Source: Actinocrinis sp046724665
Lineage (GTDB): Bacteria; Actinomycetota; Actinomycetes; Streptomycetales; Catenulisporaceae
Length of the DNA: 63,762 bases
NCBI GenBank assembly: GCA_046724665.1
Contig: JBKOWZ010000007.1
Coordinates: forward strand, 1 to 63,762
Reading direction: 5' to 3'
The notes beneath the pieces are model-generated. The model had not been told where the DNA came from. It ran no database searches and saw nothing but the letters and a program-made list of their open reading frames with translations. The position numbers were made by a program, and so were the translations under genes. Shown in pieces: positions 44,879-54,082 of the stretch. Within the stretch, counting starts at the first letter, position 1, and every line of letters begins with the position of its first letter.

Positions 44879-45115
44879 TTACTCCTCGCCGCGCGCCGCC
44901 ACCGCCGCATCCAGCCGGGCGCGGGCGCCGTCCAGCTTCGCCTGGCAGTGCGCGGCCAGCGCCTCGCCGCGCTCCCACAGCGCCAGGGACTCCTCAAGCG
45001 ACAATCCACCCGCCTCGAGCCGCTGCACGGTCGCGACCAGCTCCTCGCGCGCCTGCTCGTAGCCGAGCCCGCTCAGGTCGCCTGCGGACGGCGTGGAATT
45101 CGCTTCGTTCGACAT
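44879..45115 (-). CDS. xseB: Exodeoxyribonuclease VII small subunit
   Basis: This 78-residue XseB helical hairpin has GYEQAREELVATVQRLEAGGLSLEESLALWERGE in pattern. ATG 45115 gives the normal size; an ATG at 45160 would add 15 non-homologous residues. It forms ExoVII with XseA, degrading single-stranded DNA in both directions. Unusually, xseA is not directly upstream: a GNAT gene on the opposite strand sits between them. Confidence 0.92.
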   Translation of the reverse strand: MSNEANSTPSAGDLSGLGYEQAREELVATVQRLEAGGLSLEESLALWERGEALAAHCQAKLDGARARLDAAVAARGEE

Positions 45116-45171
45116 GCCGTCCACGATAGGTTGCCGAGGCGACAGCGTGGGGCAAGGCAAGGAGTCCGACT

Positions 45172-45678
45172 GTGGGAATCGCGGTGCGCCGGGCCGGCGT
45201 CGAGGACGCCGAGGAGCTGACCCGGCTGCGCGAGGTGATGATCTCGTCCGTGTTCGGGCCGATCGCCGACTCGTCCTGGCAGCAGCCCTGCATCGAGGCC
45301 TTCCGCGCCGCGCTGGCCGACCCGGACGGCCCGCTTCAGGCCTTCGTCACCGACGCCACGGACGAGCCGGGGGTGCTGGCCGCCTGCTCGGTCGGCGTCG
45401 TCGAGCGGCGCCTGCCCAGCCCGTCGAGCCCGCTCGGCCTGCACGGCTACATACTCAGCGTCGCGACCGACTGCCGGTACCGCCGCCAGGGCCACGCGCG
45501 CGCCGTCGTGGTAGCGACACTCGACTGGTTGCGCGGCCGGGGTATCGCGCGGGTCGATCTGCACGCCTCGACCGAGGCCGAGCCGCTCTACCGCGAACTC
45601 GGCTTCCACGAACCGCGCGGCGCGGCCCTCACGGCGTGGCTGACTTCTGCGAGCCCCTCGGCTTCTTCGGCCCACTGA
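45172..45678 (+). CDS. GNAT-family N-acetyltransferase
   Basis: This 168-residue GNAT enzyme begins VRRAGVEDAEELTRLREVM, has the acetyl-CoA loop around CRYRRQGHARAVV and the C-terminal AEPLYRELGFHEP motif. The substrate is unknown. It is on the plus strand between xseB and xseA, which read in the other direction; its 3' end overlaps the xseA 3' end by 50 bases (45629-45678). Confidence 0.88.
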   Translation: MGIAVRRAGVEDAEELTRLREVMISSVFGPIADSSWQQPCIEAFRAALADPDGPLQAFVTDATDEPGVLAACSVGVVERRLPSPSSPLGLHGYILSVATDCRYRRQGHARAVVVATLDWLRGRGIARVDLHASTEAEPLYRELGFHEPRGAALTAWLTSASPSASSAH

Positions 45679-46876
45679 CCGTGGCGTCCAGCGAGCCGCC
45701 CGCGACGCGCACCGTCAGCGGGTCGCCCGGCTCGACCTCCGCAGGCTTGCGCACCACCAGGCCGTCGTCGCGCTGCACGATTGCGTAGCCGCGCTCCAGC
45801 GTGGCCAGCGGCGAGAGCGCCCGCACCCGGGCCAGCGTCTGTGTCAGCACCTCGCCATCCCGCGCCACCCGGTGATCGGCGCAGCGAAACGCCCGATCCC
45901 GCAGCGTCGCGATCTCCTGTGCCCGCACGTCCACCAGCACGTACGGCGCAGCGAGCACCGGCCGCGACCGGAACCCGGCCAGCGCCTGCGTCTCCCGGTC
46001 CAGCAGCCGCGTGATGGCGCGCCACAGCCGCTCGCGGGACTGCGCGACCCGGTCCATCTCCTCGCGCACGTCCGGCACGATCCGCTTGGCCGCGTCCGTC
46101 GGCGTGGACGCCCGCAGGTCCGCGACCAGGTCGAGCAGCGGCGAGTCCGGCTCGTGCCCGATCGCCGAGACCACCGGGGTCGCGCACGCCGCGACCGCGC
46201 GGATCAGCTGCTCGTCCGAGAACGGCAGCAGGTCCTCCACCGAGCCGCCGCCGCGCGCGATCACGATCACGTCCACCTCGGGATGCGCGTCGAGCTCGGC
46301 CAGCGCCGCGGTGACCCCCGCGACCGCCCCGGCGCCCTGCACCGCCGTCTCGCGCACCTCGAAGCGCACGCCGGGCCAGCGCCGCTGCGCGTTCTCCACC
46401 ACGTCCCGCTCGGCCGCCGAGGCCCGCCCGCAGATCAGCCCGATCAGGTGCGGCAGGAACGGCAGCGGCCGCTTCAGCGCCGGATCGAACAGGCCCTCCG
46501 CGGCCAGCCGCCGCTTGAGCTCCTCGAGCCGGGCCAGCAGCTCGCCGATCCCGACCGGCCGCAGCTCCTGGGCGAGCAGCGAGAACTGGCCGCGCGGCCG
46601 GTAGAAGCTCGGCTTGGCCCACACCACCACCCGCGCGCCCTCCGAGGGCGCCGGCACCACCTTGTCGTAGACGCTGCGGTAACACGTCACCCCGACCGAC
46701 ACGTTCTGCGATGGGTCACGCAGCGTCAGGAACACCATCCCGGCGCCCGGCCGCCGGCTGATCTCGGTGATCTGGCCCTCGACCCAGATCGAGCCCAGCC
46801 GGTCGATCCAGTCGCCCACCATGCCCGCGAGGGCGGCGACCGGCACCGGGTGCTCGAACGAGGTCTGCAACGCCAT
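45629..46876 (-). CDS. xseA: Exodeoxyribonuclease VII large subunit
   Basis: This 415-residue XseA has an N-terminal OB-fold (IWVEGQITEISRRPGAGMVFLTLRD in pattern) and the catalytic region with VIVIARGGGSVEDLLPF, PVVSAIGHEPDSPL and LRASTPTDAAK. A long helical arm and a C-terminal LERGYAIVQ segment follow. ATG 46876 gives normal length. It overlaps the GNAT gene tail to tail by 50 bases and lies divergent from ispH, as in mycobacteria. Confidence 0.95.
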   Translation of the reverse strand: MALQTSFEHPVPVAALAGMVGDWIDRLGSIWVEGQITEISRRPGAGMVFLTLRDPSQNVSVGVTCYRSVYDKVVPAPSEGARVVVWAKPSFYRPRGQFSLLAQELRPVGIGELLARLEELKRRLAAEGLFDPALKRPLPFLPHLIGLICGRASAAERDVVENAQRRWPGVRFEVRETAVQGAGAVAGVTAALAELDAHPEVDVIVIARGGGSVEDLLPFSDEQLIRAVAACATPVVSAIGHEPDSPLLDLVADLRASTPTDAAKRIVPDVREEMDRVAQSRERLWRAITRLLDRETQALAGFRSRPVLAAPYVLVDVRAQEIATLRDRAFRCADHRVARDGEVLTQTLARVRALSPLATLERGYAIVQRDDGLVVRKPAEVEPGDPLTVRVAGGSLDATVSGPKKPRGSQKSATP

Positions 46877-47023
46877 GGTCCAACGGTATCCGCCGACCCT
46901 GACAACGTGCGGACGGACCGCGCGCCGTGCCATCCGTACCGCTCGCGGAAAAGTGTGCGGGAGATGTAAAGATCGGCTCTCCCGCACTGGGGTGCCCGCC
47001 GCGTACGCGAATACCATGAGGGC

Positions 47024-48031
47024 ATGGTCACCGCCTCCGGCCAAGCCACGGCCACCGACGCACCCGCCACCTCCGCCGCCTCGCCGCGCAAGCGGGTCCT
47101 GCTCGCCGCGCCGCGCGGTTACTGCGCGGGCGTTGACCGCGCGGTCCTGACCGTCGAACGCGCGCTTGAGCAGTACGGATCGCCGGTGTACGTGCGCAAG
47201 CAGATCGTGCACAACAAGCACGTCGTGCAGACGCTGGAGGAACGCGGCGCGGTCTTCGTCGAGGAGAACGAGGAGGTGCCCGAGGGTTCGATCGTGATCT
47301 TCTCCGCCCACGGCGTGGCCCCCGAGGTGCACGAGCAGGCCTCCCAGCGGCGGCTCAAGACCATCGACGCGACCTGCCCGCTGGTGACCAAGGTGCACAA
47401 GGAGGCGGTCCGCTTCGCGGACGAGGGCTACGACATCCTGCTGATCGGGCACGAGGGCCACGAGGAGGTCATCGGCACCACCGGCGAGGCCCCCGCGCAC
47501 ATCAAGCTGGTGGACGGCCCCGAGGGCGTCGCGGACGTGCAGGTGCGCGACCCGGCGCGGGTGGCCTGGCTGTCGCAGACGACGCTGTCCGTGGACGAGA
47601 CCGAGCAGACGGTCGCGAAGCTGCGCGAGCGCTTCCCGCTGCTGATCGACCCGCCGTCGGACGACATCTGCTACGCGACGCAGAACCGGCAGGTCGCGGT
47701 CAAGCGCATCGCCCCGCAGTCCGACCTGGTCATCGTGGTCGGCTCGGCCAACTCCTCCAACTCGGTCCGGCTGGTCGAGGTCGCGCTGGAGGCGGGCGCC
47801 AGGGCGGCGTACCTGGTGGACCGCGCCGAGGAGGTCGATCCGGCGTGGTTCGACGGGGTCGCCACCGTCGGCGTGACCTCCGGCGCCTCGGTTCCCGAGG
47901 AGCTGGTGCAGGGCGTGCTGGAGCTGCTGGCCGAGCGCGGCTACGCGGACGTCGAAGAGGTCCGCTCGGCGCAGGAGAAGCTCCTGTTCGCGCTGCCGCA
48001 CGAACTGCGCCGCAACCTCAAGGACGAGTGA
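47024..48031 (+). CDS. ispH: 4-hydroxy-3-methylbut-2-enyl diphosphate reductase (IspH/LytB)
   Basis: This 335-residue iron-sulfur enzyme carries out the last MEP-pathway step, making IPP and DMAPP. The three cluster Cys are C34 (PRGYCAGV), C118 (DATCPLV) and C216 (DDICYATQN), all present. HGV and SANSSNSVRL segments complete the site. It feeds the nearby cis-prenyltransferase. The stop lies inside the convergent DUF6542 gene end (14-base overlap). Confidence 0.97.
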   Translation: MVTASGQATATDAPATSAASPRKRVLLAAPRGYCAGVDRAVLTVERALEQYGSPVYVRKQIVHNKHVVQTLEERGAVFVEENEEVPEGSIVIFSAHGVAPEVHEQASQRRLKTIDATCPLVTKVHKEAVRFADEGYDILLIGHEGHEEVIGTTGEAPAHIKLVDGPEGVADVQVRDPARVAWLSQTTLSVDETEQTVAKLRERFPLLIDPPSDDICYATQNRQVAVKRIAPQSDLVIVVGSANSSNSVRLVEVALEAGARAAYLVDRAEEVDPAWFDGVATVGVTSGASVPEELVQGVLELLAERGYADVEEVRSAQEKLLFALPHELRRNLKDE

Positions 48032-48545
48032 ACGGCAGCCTGCGCGCCAAGGTGACGCCCAAGGCCAGGGCTGTGCCGAGGAACACCGCACGTGCCTTGA
48101 AGGCGAGCAGCTCCAGTATCGTCGCGACGGTGCCCGTGAGCCCCGATCCCACGTCGTGTGGCGAGAACGCGGCGACAAGCATCAGCCCGCAGGCGAACGC
48201 GAGCGGCGGCCCGACCACGGCCGAGTACCAGTCGGATCGTCGCACCTTTGCGGCCGCATAGGCGCAGGCCGCGAGGAAGAGCCCGGTCAGCGCCCACGCG
48301 GCGGTGCGCACCAACAGCAGGTCGAGGGCCGCGCCGATCAGGCAGGCCCCGGCCAGCACGATCGACACGCCGAACGCCGTCAGCGGCCCGCCGGCTGTCC
48401 GCTCCACGCGATGATTGCTGGCCCTGCGGCCGTCGGCCTGTGGCCGACTTGTACCCTGTCGCACCCAGCCGCGTGCGGTCGGCGGTTCCGGGCGCCAGAG
48501 GCTGTTCTCCGGCGGCCGGTGTTCCACAGCCCGGTGCTGGCTCAT
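48018..48545 (-). CDS. DUF6542 family membrane protein
   Basis: This 175-residue protein has a polar N-terminus of about 50 residues and four transmembrane helices (AFGVSIVLAGACLIGAALDLLL and WALTGLFLAACAYAAAKV among them), matching the DUF6542 C-terminal domain. ATG 48545 gives the better start; an ATG at 48602 would add 19 residues. Function unknown. It overlaps the ispH end by 14 bases, and the ispH-DUF6542 pairing matches actinobacterial synteny. Confidence 0.78.
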   Translation of the reverse strand: MSQHRAVEHRPPENSLWRPEPPTARGWVRQGTSRPQADGRRASNHRVERTAGGPLTAFGVSIVLAGACLIGAALDLLLVRTAAWALTGLFLAACAYAAAKVRRSDWYSAVVGPPLAFACGLMLVAAFSPHDVGSGLTGTVATILELLAFKARAVFLGTALALGVTLARRLPFTRP

Positions 48546-48653
48546 GCGCGTCACCGTATGAGCAGCCCGGTGACTCGCACTGGTGCCACGCCCGCTGATC
48601 ACTCGTCAGAGTGACAAATCGCCGCATACGGTACTACGAGCTGACAGGGCTCG

Positions 48654-49826
48654 TCATTGCGGGGTTATCCGGTCGGTAGAGGCACGCGGCGTCAGATTGC
48701 CCGGTGCGGTTGGCAGCGGCAGCAGCGAGTCCAGCGACGCGGGGGAGCGCGGTGCCGTGTCCAGGTGCCGCGGGGTCTCCGGAGGCGTATCGCCGATGCC
48801 GAGGTCGTGCAGGCGCCGTGCCGCCACCAGTACCCGCGCGTCGAGCGAGCCGACGGCCCGGTTGTACGCGGCGACCGCGCCGCCGAGCGATCCGCCGACG
48901 CGGTCGAGGTGCCCGGCCAGCACGCCGATCCGCTCGTACAGATCGCGGCCGAGGTCGATGATCGTGCGTGCCTCCGCGGCGAGCGTGTCCTGCGACCACG
49001 CGTAGGCGACGGTACGCAGCAAGGTGATGAGTGTGGTCGGCGACGCGAGCATCACGCGTCGTTCCGCCGCGTACTCCAGCAGGTTGGGATCGGCTTCCAG
49101 CGCGTACGACAGGAAGGCCTCGCCGGGTACGAACAGGACCACGAACTCAGGCGTCGAAGCCCCGGATGCGTTAAGCCGCCGCCAGTACGCGCGTGAGCCC
49201 AACTGATCGACGTGCGCCTTGAGTTGCCGCGCGTGTGCCCTTAGACGCTCGGCGCGCACGTTCTCGTCGCGCGCCTCCGCCGCCTCCAGGAACGCGCCGA
49301 GCGGCACCTTGGCGTCTACGATCACGTTCTTGCCCCCGGCCAGGTGCACGACCAGGTCCGGCCGTGCGACCCCCTCGTCGCTGTCCGCGGCCACCCCGAC
49401 GACCAACTGTTCGGTGAAGTCGCAGCGGTCAACCAGCCCGGCCAGCTCCACGGCGCGGCGCAGGTGCAGCTCGCCCCAGCGCCCGCGCACCTGAGGCGTG
49501 CGCAGCGCCGTGACGAGCGCCGCGGTCTGCCCCCGCAGCTCCTCACCGGTCGTGCGGACGTCCTCGATCTGCCGCGCGAGCGCCGCCTGCGCCGAGGCCC
49601 GGCCCTGCTCGATCTCGCGCAGCCGGTCGTCCAGGTGCCGCAGCGACTCCTGGATCGGCCGCCCGACCTGCGCGAACTGCTGGTCGGCCAGTCCCAGCAG
49701 CCGGTCCGTAGACCGGTCGAGCGCCTGCGCCGAGGGCCCGCGCCCCCGGCCGCGCTCCCACAGCACGCCCAGCGCCAGGCCCAGGGCCAGCCCGACGAAC
49801 AACAACACCAGCTCCGCGGAGTTCAC
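48654..49826 (-). CDS. rmuC: RmuC-family DNA recombination protein
   Basis: This 390-residue protein has an N-terminal membrane segment (AELVLLFVGLALGLALGVLW), a coiled-coil region (DRLREIEQGRASAQAALARQI) and the RmuC nuclease-like domain (RGRWGELHLRRAVELAGL, VIVDAKVPLGAF, EFVVLFVPGEAFL). RmuC limits recombination at inverted repeats in E. coli. GTG 49826 starts the protein; TTG 49832 is possible. It is divergent from ychF with a 52-base gap. Confidence 0.9.
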   Translation of the reverse strand: MNSAELVLLFVGLALGLALGVLWERGRGRGPSAQALDRSTDRLLGLADQQFAQVGRPIQESLRHLDDRLREIEQGRASAQAALARQIEDVRTTGEELRGQTAALVTALRTPQVRGRWGELHLRRAVELAGLVDRCDFTEQLVVGVAADSDEGVARPDLVVHLAGGKNVIVDAKVPLGAFLEAAEARDENVRAERLRAHARQLKAHVDQLGSRAYWRRLNASGASTPEFVVLFVPGEAFLSYALEADPNLLEYAAERRVMLASPTTLITLLRTVAYAWSQDTLAAEARTIIDLGRDLYERIGVLAGHLDRVGGSLGGAVAAYNRAVGSLDARVLVAARRLHDLGIGDTPPETPRHLDTAPRSPASLDSLLPLPTAPGNLTPRASTDRITPQ

Positions 49827-49878
49827 GAACAACCATCGTGGGAGTTCGCCGCGGTCCGGACAACTAGACTTGCCGTTC

Positions 49879-50952
49879 ATGGGGCTACAGATCGGAATCG
49901 TCGGCCTGCCGAACGTCGGCAAATCGACGCTCTTCAACGCGCTGACGAAGAACGACGTGCTCGCCGCGAACTACCCGTTCGCGACCATCGAGCCCAACGT
50001 CGGGGTGGTCGGCGTGCCCGACCCCCGGCTCGCCGTGCTGGCCGGGTTGTTCAAGTCGGAGCGCGAGCTGCCCGCCACCGTCTCCTTCGTGGACATCGCC
50101 GGGATCGTCAAGGGCGCCTCCGAGGGCGAGGGCCTGGGCAACAAGTTCCTCGCCAACATCCGCGAGGCGGACGCGATCTGCCAGGTCATCAGGGCCTTCA
50201 CCGACCAGGACGTGCACCATGTGGACGGCAAGGTCGATCCGCGCCGCGACCTGGAGACCATCAACACCGAGCTGATCCTGGCCGACCTCCAGACCATCGA
50301 GAAGGTGCTGCCGCGGCTCCAGAAGGAGGCGCGGATGGCCAAGGACAAGCAGCCGGTGGTCGCCGCGATCGAGCAGGCCAAGAAGCTGCTCGACGAGGGC
50401 ACCACGGTCTTCGCCGCCGGGCTCGACCCCGCCCCGCTGCGCGAGCTGCACCTGTTGACCGCGAAGCCGTTCATCTACGTGTTCAACGTCGATGAGGAGG
50501 AGCTGACCAACGAGCAGCTCAAGGACGAGCTGCGCGCCCTGGTCGCCCCGGCCGAGGCGATCTTCCTCGACGCGAAGATCGAGTCGGAGCTGATCGAACT
50601 GCCCGACGACGAGGCGCTCGAACTGTTGCAGAGCATGGGCCAGGAGGAGTCCGGCATCAAGCAGCTGGCCCGGGTCGGCTTCGACACCCTCGGCCTCCAG
50701 ACCTATCTGACCGCCGGCCCGAAGGAGGCGCGGGCCTGGACCATCCGCAAGGGCGCCACCGCGCCCGAGGCGGCCGGCGTCATCCACACCGACTTCCAGC
50801 GCGGCTTCATCAAGGCCGAGGTGATCTCCTTCGACGACCTGGTCGCCGCCGGCTCGGTCGCCGAGGCGCGTGCCCGCGGCAAGGCCCGCATCGAGGGCAA
50901 GGACTACGTGATGGCCGACGGCGACGTGGTCGAGTTCCGGTTCAACGTGTGA
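49879..50952 (+). CDS. ychF: Redox-regulated ATPase/GTPase YchF
   Basis: This 357-residue Obg-type P-loop ATPase has GLPNVGKSTLFNAL, switch DIAGIVKGASEGEGLGNKFL, the NxxE-type base-recognition region and the C-terminal TGS-like domain (IRKGATAPEAAGVIHTDFQRGF in pattern). YchF binds ATP and affects ribosomes and the oxidative stress response. TAGACT (49865-49870) lies 8 bases before ATG 49879 with no Shine-Dalgarno, so a leaderless message is likely. The kinase stop follows immediately on the opposite strand. Confidence 0.96.
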   Translation: MGLQIGIVGLPNVGKSTLFNALTKNDVLAANYPFATIEPNVGVVGVPDPRLAVLAGLFKSERELPATVSFVDIAGIVKGASEGEGLGNKFLANIREADAICQVIRAFTDQDVHHVDGKVDPRRDLETINTELILADLQTIEKVLPRLQKEARMAKDKQPVVAAIEQAKKLLDEGTTVFAAGLDPAPLRELHLLTAKPFIYVFNVDEEELTNEQLKDELRALVAPAEAIFLDAKIESELIELPDDEALELLQSMGQEESGIKQLARVGFDTLGLQTYLTAGPKEARAWTIRKGATAPEAAGVIHTDFQRGFIKAEVISFDDLVAAGSVAEARARGKARIEGKDYVMADGDVVEFRFNV

Positions 50953-52386
50953 TCAGTTCGAGCGCACGACCGAGGTGATCAGCACGGTCCAGATGGCCAG
51001 CAGCACCCCGGAGATGATCGTCGCGGCCAGCGCCTGACCGCGTCCGACGCCTGTGTTGCGCGCCTTGGACAGCCCGACGAAGCCGAAGGGCAGGGCGATC
51101 GGCAGCAGGCAGGGTACGACGATGCCGACCAGCGAGAGGACCAGCGCGGTGACGGCCATTCCGTTCTCGGCCGGGGGCGGCAGATAACCGTAGGGCAGCG
51201 CGGGGCTGGCTTGCCCGTACGGGTACTGAGGTTGCGGCTGCGGCGGTGCGTAAGGGCGCGGGGGCGTGCCCGTATACGGCGGATTGAGGTAGGAAGCGCT
51301 CGGATACTGCGCGGTCGGCCGCGGCGGCGTGTTCGACACGTTCTGCGCCGGGGGTGCGAACGCCGGCGGTGTGTTCACCCGAGGCTGCTGCTGTTGCTGA
51401 GGCGGCGTCTGCTGTGCGGGGGTGGAATACGGACGCGGCGCGTCGTAAGGCATCTGATGGTGCATAGAGGCGGCGGGTACGCCTCCTCCGGCGGAGTCCT
51501 TGTTCAACGCGTCGGTGGCCTGAGCCAGGATGTCGGACACGACGGCGTTGGGCAGCCAGCCCGGTGCCGGCCGCTCGCCCGGATGCGTCTCCAGCGTGCG
51601 TGCTATGTCGGCGGCGGACGGCCTGCCGTCCGGGTCGGCGAGGAAGCAGCGGCTTATCAGCGCGGTGAGCATGGTCGGCAGCGCGGAGTCGAGCACCGGG
51701 CCGACGGCCAGTGCGCGCGCGTACTGCTCCTGCGCCCCGCCGCGTCCGTAGGGGCCGGCGGCGGTGGCCGCGTAGTGCAGGATCGCCGCGAGCGAGAACA
51801 TGTCGGAGGCCGGCCCGAAGGTGCCGTGGGTCAGCTGCTCCGGCGCCATGTATGGCGGCGATCCGCTGACCATGCCGGTCCTGGTCAGGCCCGCCTCGCT
51901 GACGCCACGCGCGATGCCGAAGTCGATGACCTTCGGTCCGGTCGCGGTCAGCAGCACGTTGCTCGGCTTCAGGTCCCGGTGCACCAGGCCCACGGCGTGG
52001 ATCGCCGCGACCGCGCGGGCGACGCAGACCCCGAGGATCCGCACCGACTCCTCGGGCAGCGGGCCGAAGCGCCGCACCGCGTCCTCGACCGAGATCCCCG
52101 GCACGTACGCGGTGGCCAGCCAGGGCGTCGGGCCGTCCGGATCGGCGTCCACCACCTCGGCTATGTACTCGTCGCGCACCCGCCGCGCGGCCGCGACCTC
52201 GTGCGAGAACCTGGTCCGGAACTCCGCGTCGGCGAGCAGTTCGCCGTGGATCGTCTTGACCGCGACCGCGCGGCCGGTGGACTCGGCACGGCCGAGGTAG
52301 ACCCGGCCCATGCCGCCCCGGCCGAGCCGCGCGACCAGTCGGAACGGTCCTATGCGGGCGGGATCGCCCGGCGCGAGCGGTTCCAT
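50953..52386 (-). CDS. Membrane-anchored Ser/Thr protein kinase with a DUF4190 C-terminus
   Basis: This 477-residue protein has an N-terminal Hanks-type kinase (about residues 12-260: LGRGGMGRVYLG, AVKTI, HRDLKPSN, DFGIARG) with the invariant residues present. A Pro/Gln/Tyr-rich linker of about 100 residues follows, then a C-terminal DUF4190-like pair of transmembrane helices (AVTALVLSLVGIVVPCLLPIALPFGFVGLSKA in pattern). There are no PASTA repeats, so the ligand is unlikely to be muropeptide. GAGGGG precedes ATG 52386. It converges with ychF with no gap. Confidence 0.9.
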   Translation of the reverse strand: MEPLAPGDPARIGPFRLVARLGRGGMGRVYLGRAESTGRAVAVKTIHGELLADAEFRTRFSHEVAAARRVRDEYIAEVVDADPDGPTPWLATAYVPGISVEDAVRRFGPLPEESVRILGVCVARAVAAIHAVGLVHRDLKPSNVLLTATGPKVIDFGIARGVSEAGLTRTGMVSGSPPYMAPEQLTHGTFGPASDMFSLAAILHYAATAAGPYGRGGAQEQYARALAVGPVLDSALPTMLTALISRCFLADPDGRPSAADIARTLETHPGERPAPGWLPNAVVSDILAQATDALNKDSAGGGVPAASMHHQMPYDAPRPYSTPAQQTPPQQQQQPRVNTPPAFAPPAQNVSNTPPRPTAQYPSASYLNPPYTGTPPRPYAPPQPQPQYPYGQASPALPYGYLPPPAENGMAVTALVLSLVGIVVPCLLPIALPFGFVGLSKARNTGVGRGQALAATIISGVLLAIWTVLITSVVRSN

Positions 52387-52487
52387 GACCCCTCCCCCAG
52401 CTTGAGAAGGGTATTGAATCGCGCGGCGTCGGCGCGGTGCAACAACGGCCGGGTTACGCGCTCCCGTCCATGACCGCTCGCGGGCCG

Positions 52488-53858
52488 TCAGAGCGTGGTG
52501 AGGATCTCCTCGACCATCGCGCTCGTGGTCCCCGGGTGCAGGAAGGCGAACCGCGCGACCGTCTCGCCGTCCCAGCTGGTCGGCGTGACGAAGGCGACCT
52601 GTCCGGCCAGCAGCCGGCGTGACCAGGCCTCGTAGTCGGTGTGCGTCCAGCCCTTGCGCCGGAACAGGACCGCCGACAGCTCCGGTTCGCGGATCAGCTC
52701 CAGCTCCGGGTGGTTGCGGATCAGCCCGGCCGCCTCGCGTGTGGTCGTCAGGGCGGCTTCGATGGCGTCCCGATACGCGTCGGTGCCGTGCACGGCCAGC
52801 GAGAACCACAGCGGCAGTCCGCGTGCGCGGCGCGTGAGGTGGTACGCGTAGTCGGTCGGGTTCCACTCGTCAGGCATGTCCGTGTGCAGGACGTCGAGGT
52901 ACGACGCGTCCTGCGTGTGCACGGCCTTGGCCAGATGCGGCTGCCGGTAGAGCACGGCCGCGCAGTCGAACGGCGCGAACAGCCACTTGTGCGGGTCTAT
53001 GACGAACGAGTCCGCGTGCTCGATCCCGTCGTACTTGGCGCGCACGCTCGGCGCGAAGAGACCGGCGCCGCCGTACGCACCGTCCACGTGGTACCAGAGG
53101 TCGTACTCGCGAGCGACCGTGGCGAGCCCGGCCAAGTCATCGACGATGCCGGCGTTCGTCGTGCCTGCGGTCGCGACGACGCCGATAACCGGTGCGTCGT
53201 CGGTGTCACGCGCTAGCGCCGCGCGCAGGTCGGCGCCCGTGAACCGGTGGTTCGTCGTGGGCACGACGAACGGTTCGACGCCGATGATGTGTAGGGCGTT
53301 CTTGATGGAGGAGTGCGTTTGATCGCTTACTGCGATCCGGGTGCGGTCATACGCACCGAGGCCGAGCCTGTGGCGGCTGGTGTCGCGCGCAACGACGAGT
53401 GCGGACAGGTTTCCGGCCGATCCGCCGGTCACGAAGCAGCCACCCGCGCTCTCCGGCATGCCGGCGAAGTCGGCGATCAGCCGGAGCACCTGATTCTCGG
53501 CGGCGACCGCGCCGGCCGCCTCCAGCCAGGAGATGCCTTGCAGCGAGGCGCACGAGACCACCATGTCGAACAGCAGCGCGGCCTTCGTCGGCGCGGCCGG
53601 GATGAACGACAGGAAGCGCGGGCTGTCGCACGAGATCACGGCCGGGGCCAGCTGCTCGGCGTAGACCGACAGCACCTGCGCTGGGTCGTGGCCGTGCGCG
53701 GTGAGCAGGCCGGACAGCGCCGAGTCGAGCTTCGCGCGCTCTCCGGGGTGGTCCAGCGGCACCGGGTCGAGTTGCAGCCGCTCGCGCATGTAGTCGAAGA
53801 CCAAGTCGGCGAGCCGCGCGTCATACGCGTGCATTCTCTGCGGTGAAAGGTCTTGCAT
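52488..53858 (-). CDS. PLP-dependent group II amino acid decarboxylase
   Basis: This 456-residue fold-type I PLP enzyme is related to aromatic L-amino acid decarboxylases. It shows ETN-like GCFVTGGSAGNLSAL, the cofactor Lys in DPHKWLFAPFDCAAV and ATAGTTNAGIVDDL. Which amino acid it uses cannot be read from sequence. ATG 53858 gives the start. It is followed on the minus strand by the kinase and divergent from the NUDIX gene across 224 comparatively AT-rich bases, where both promoters must lie. Confidence 0.88.
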   Translation of the reverse strand: MQDLSPQRMHAYDARLADLVFDYMRERLQLDPVPLDHPGERAKLDSALSGLLTAHGHDPAQVLSVYAEQLAPAVISCDSPRFLSFIPAAPTKAALLFDMVVSCASLQGISWLEAAGAVAAENQVLRLIADFAGMPESAGGCFVTGGSAGNLSALVVARDTSRHRLGLGAYDRTRIAVSDQTHSSIKNALHIIGVEPFVVPTTNHRFTGADLRAALARDTDDAPVIGVVATAGTTNAGIVDDLAGLATVAREYDLWYHVDGAYGGAGLFAPSVRAKYDGIEHADSFVIDPHKWLFAPFDCAAVLYRQPHLAKAVHTQDASYLDVLHTDMPDEWNPTDYAYHLTRRARGLPLWFSLAVHGTDAYRDAIEAALTTTREAAGLIRNHPELELIREPELSAVLFRRKGWTHTDYEAWSRRLLAGQVAFVTPTSWDGETVARFAFLHPGTTSAMVEEILTTL

Positions 53859-54082
53859 GGTCACGAGTATGCGATTCGCCGTCGATGCCGTCGAGCCGCT
53901 CTTGCGCAATATTCCGCCGCTCACTACCCCGGTCGATGCAACAAATCGCCGCAGATTGTCGCTTGATAGCACTATTTATTGCGGCGGTGCGAAACGAACG
54001 GCAGGCCTCGTCACGCCCTGAAACACCCACGTCGCATGCCGCGGCGATGTGGTTTCCGTCACCCTTCCGGCGGCATGGGACG

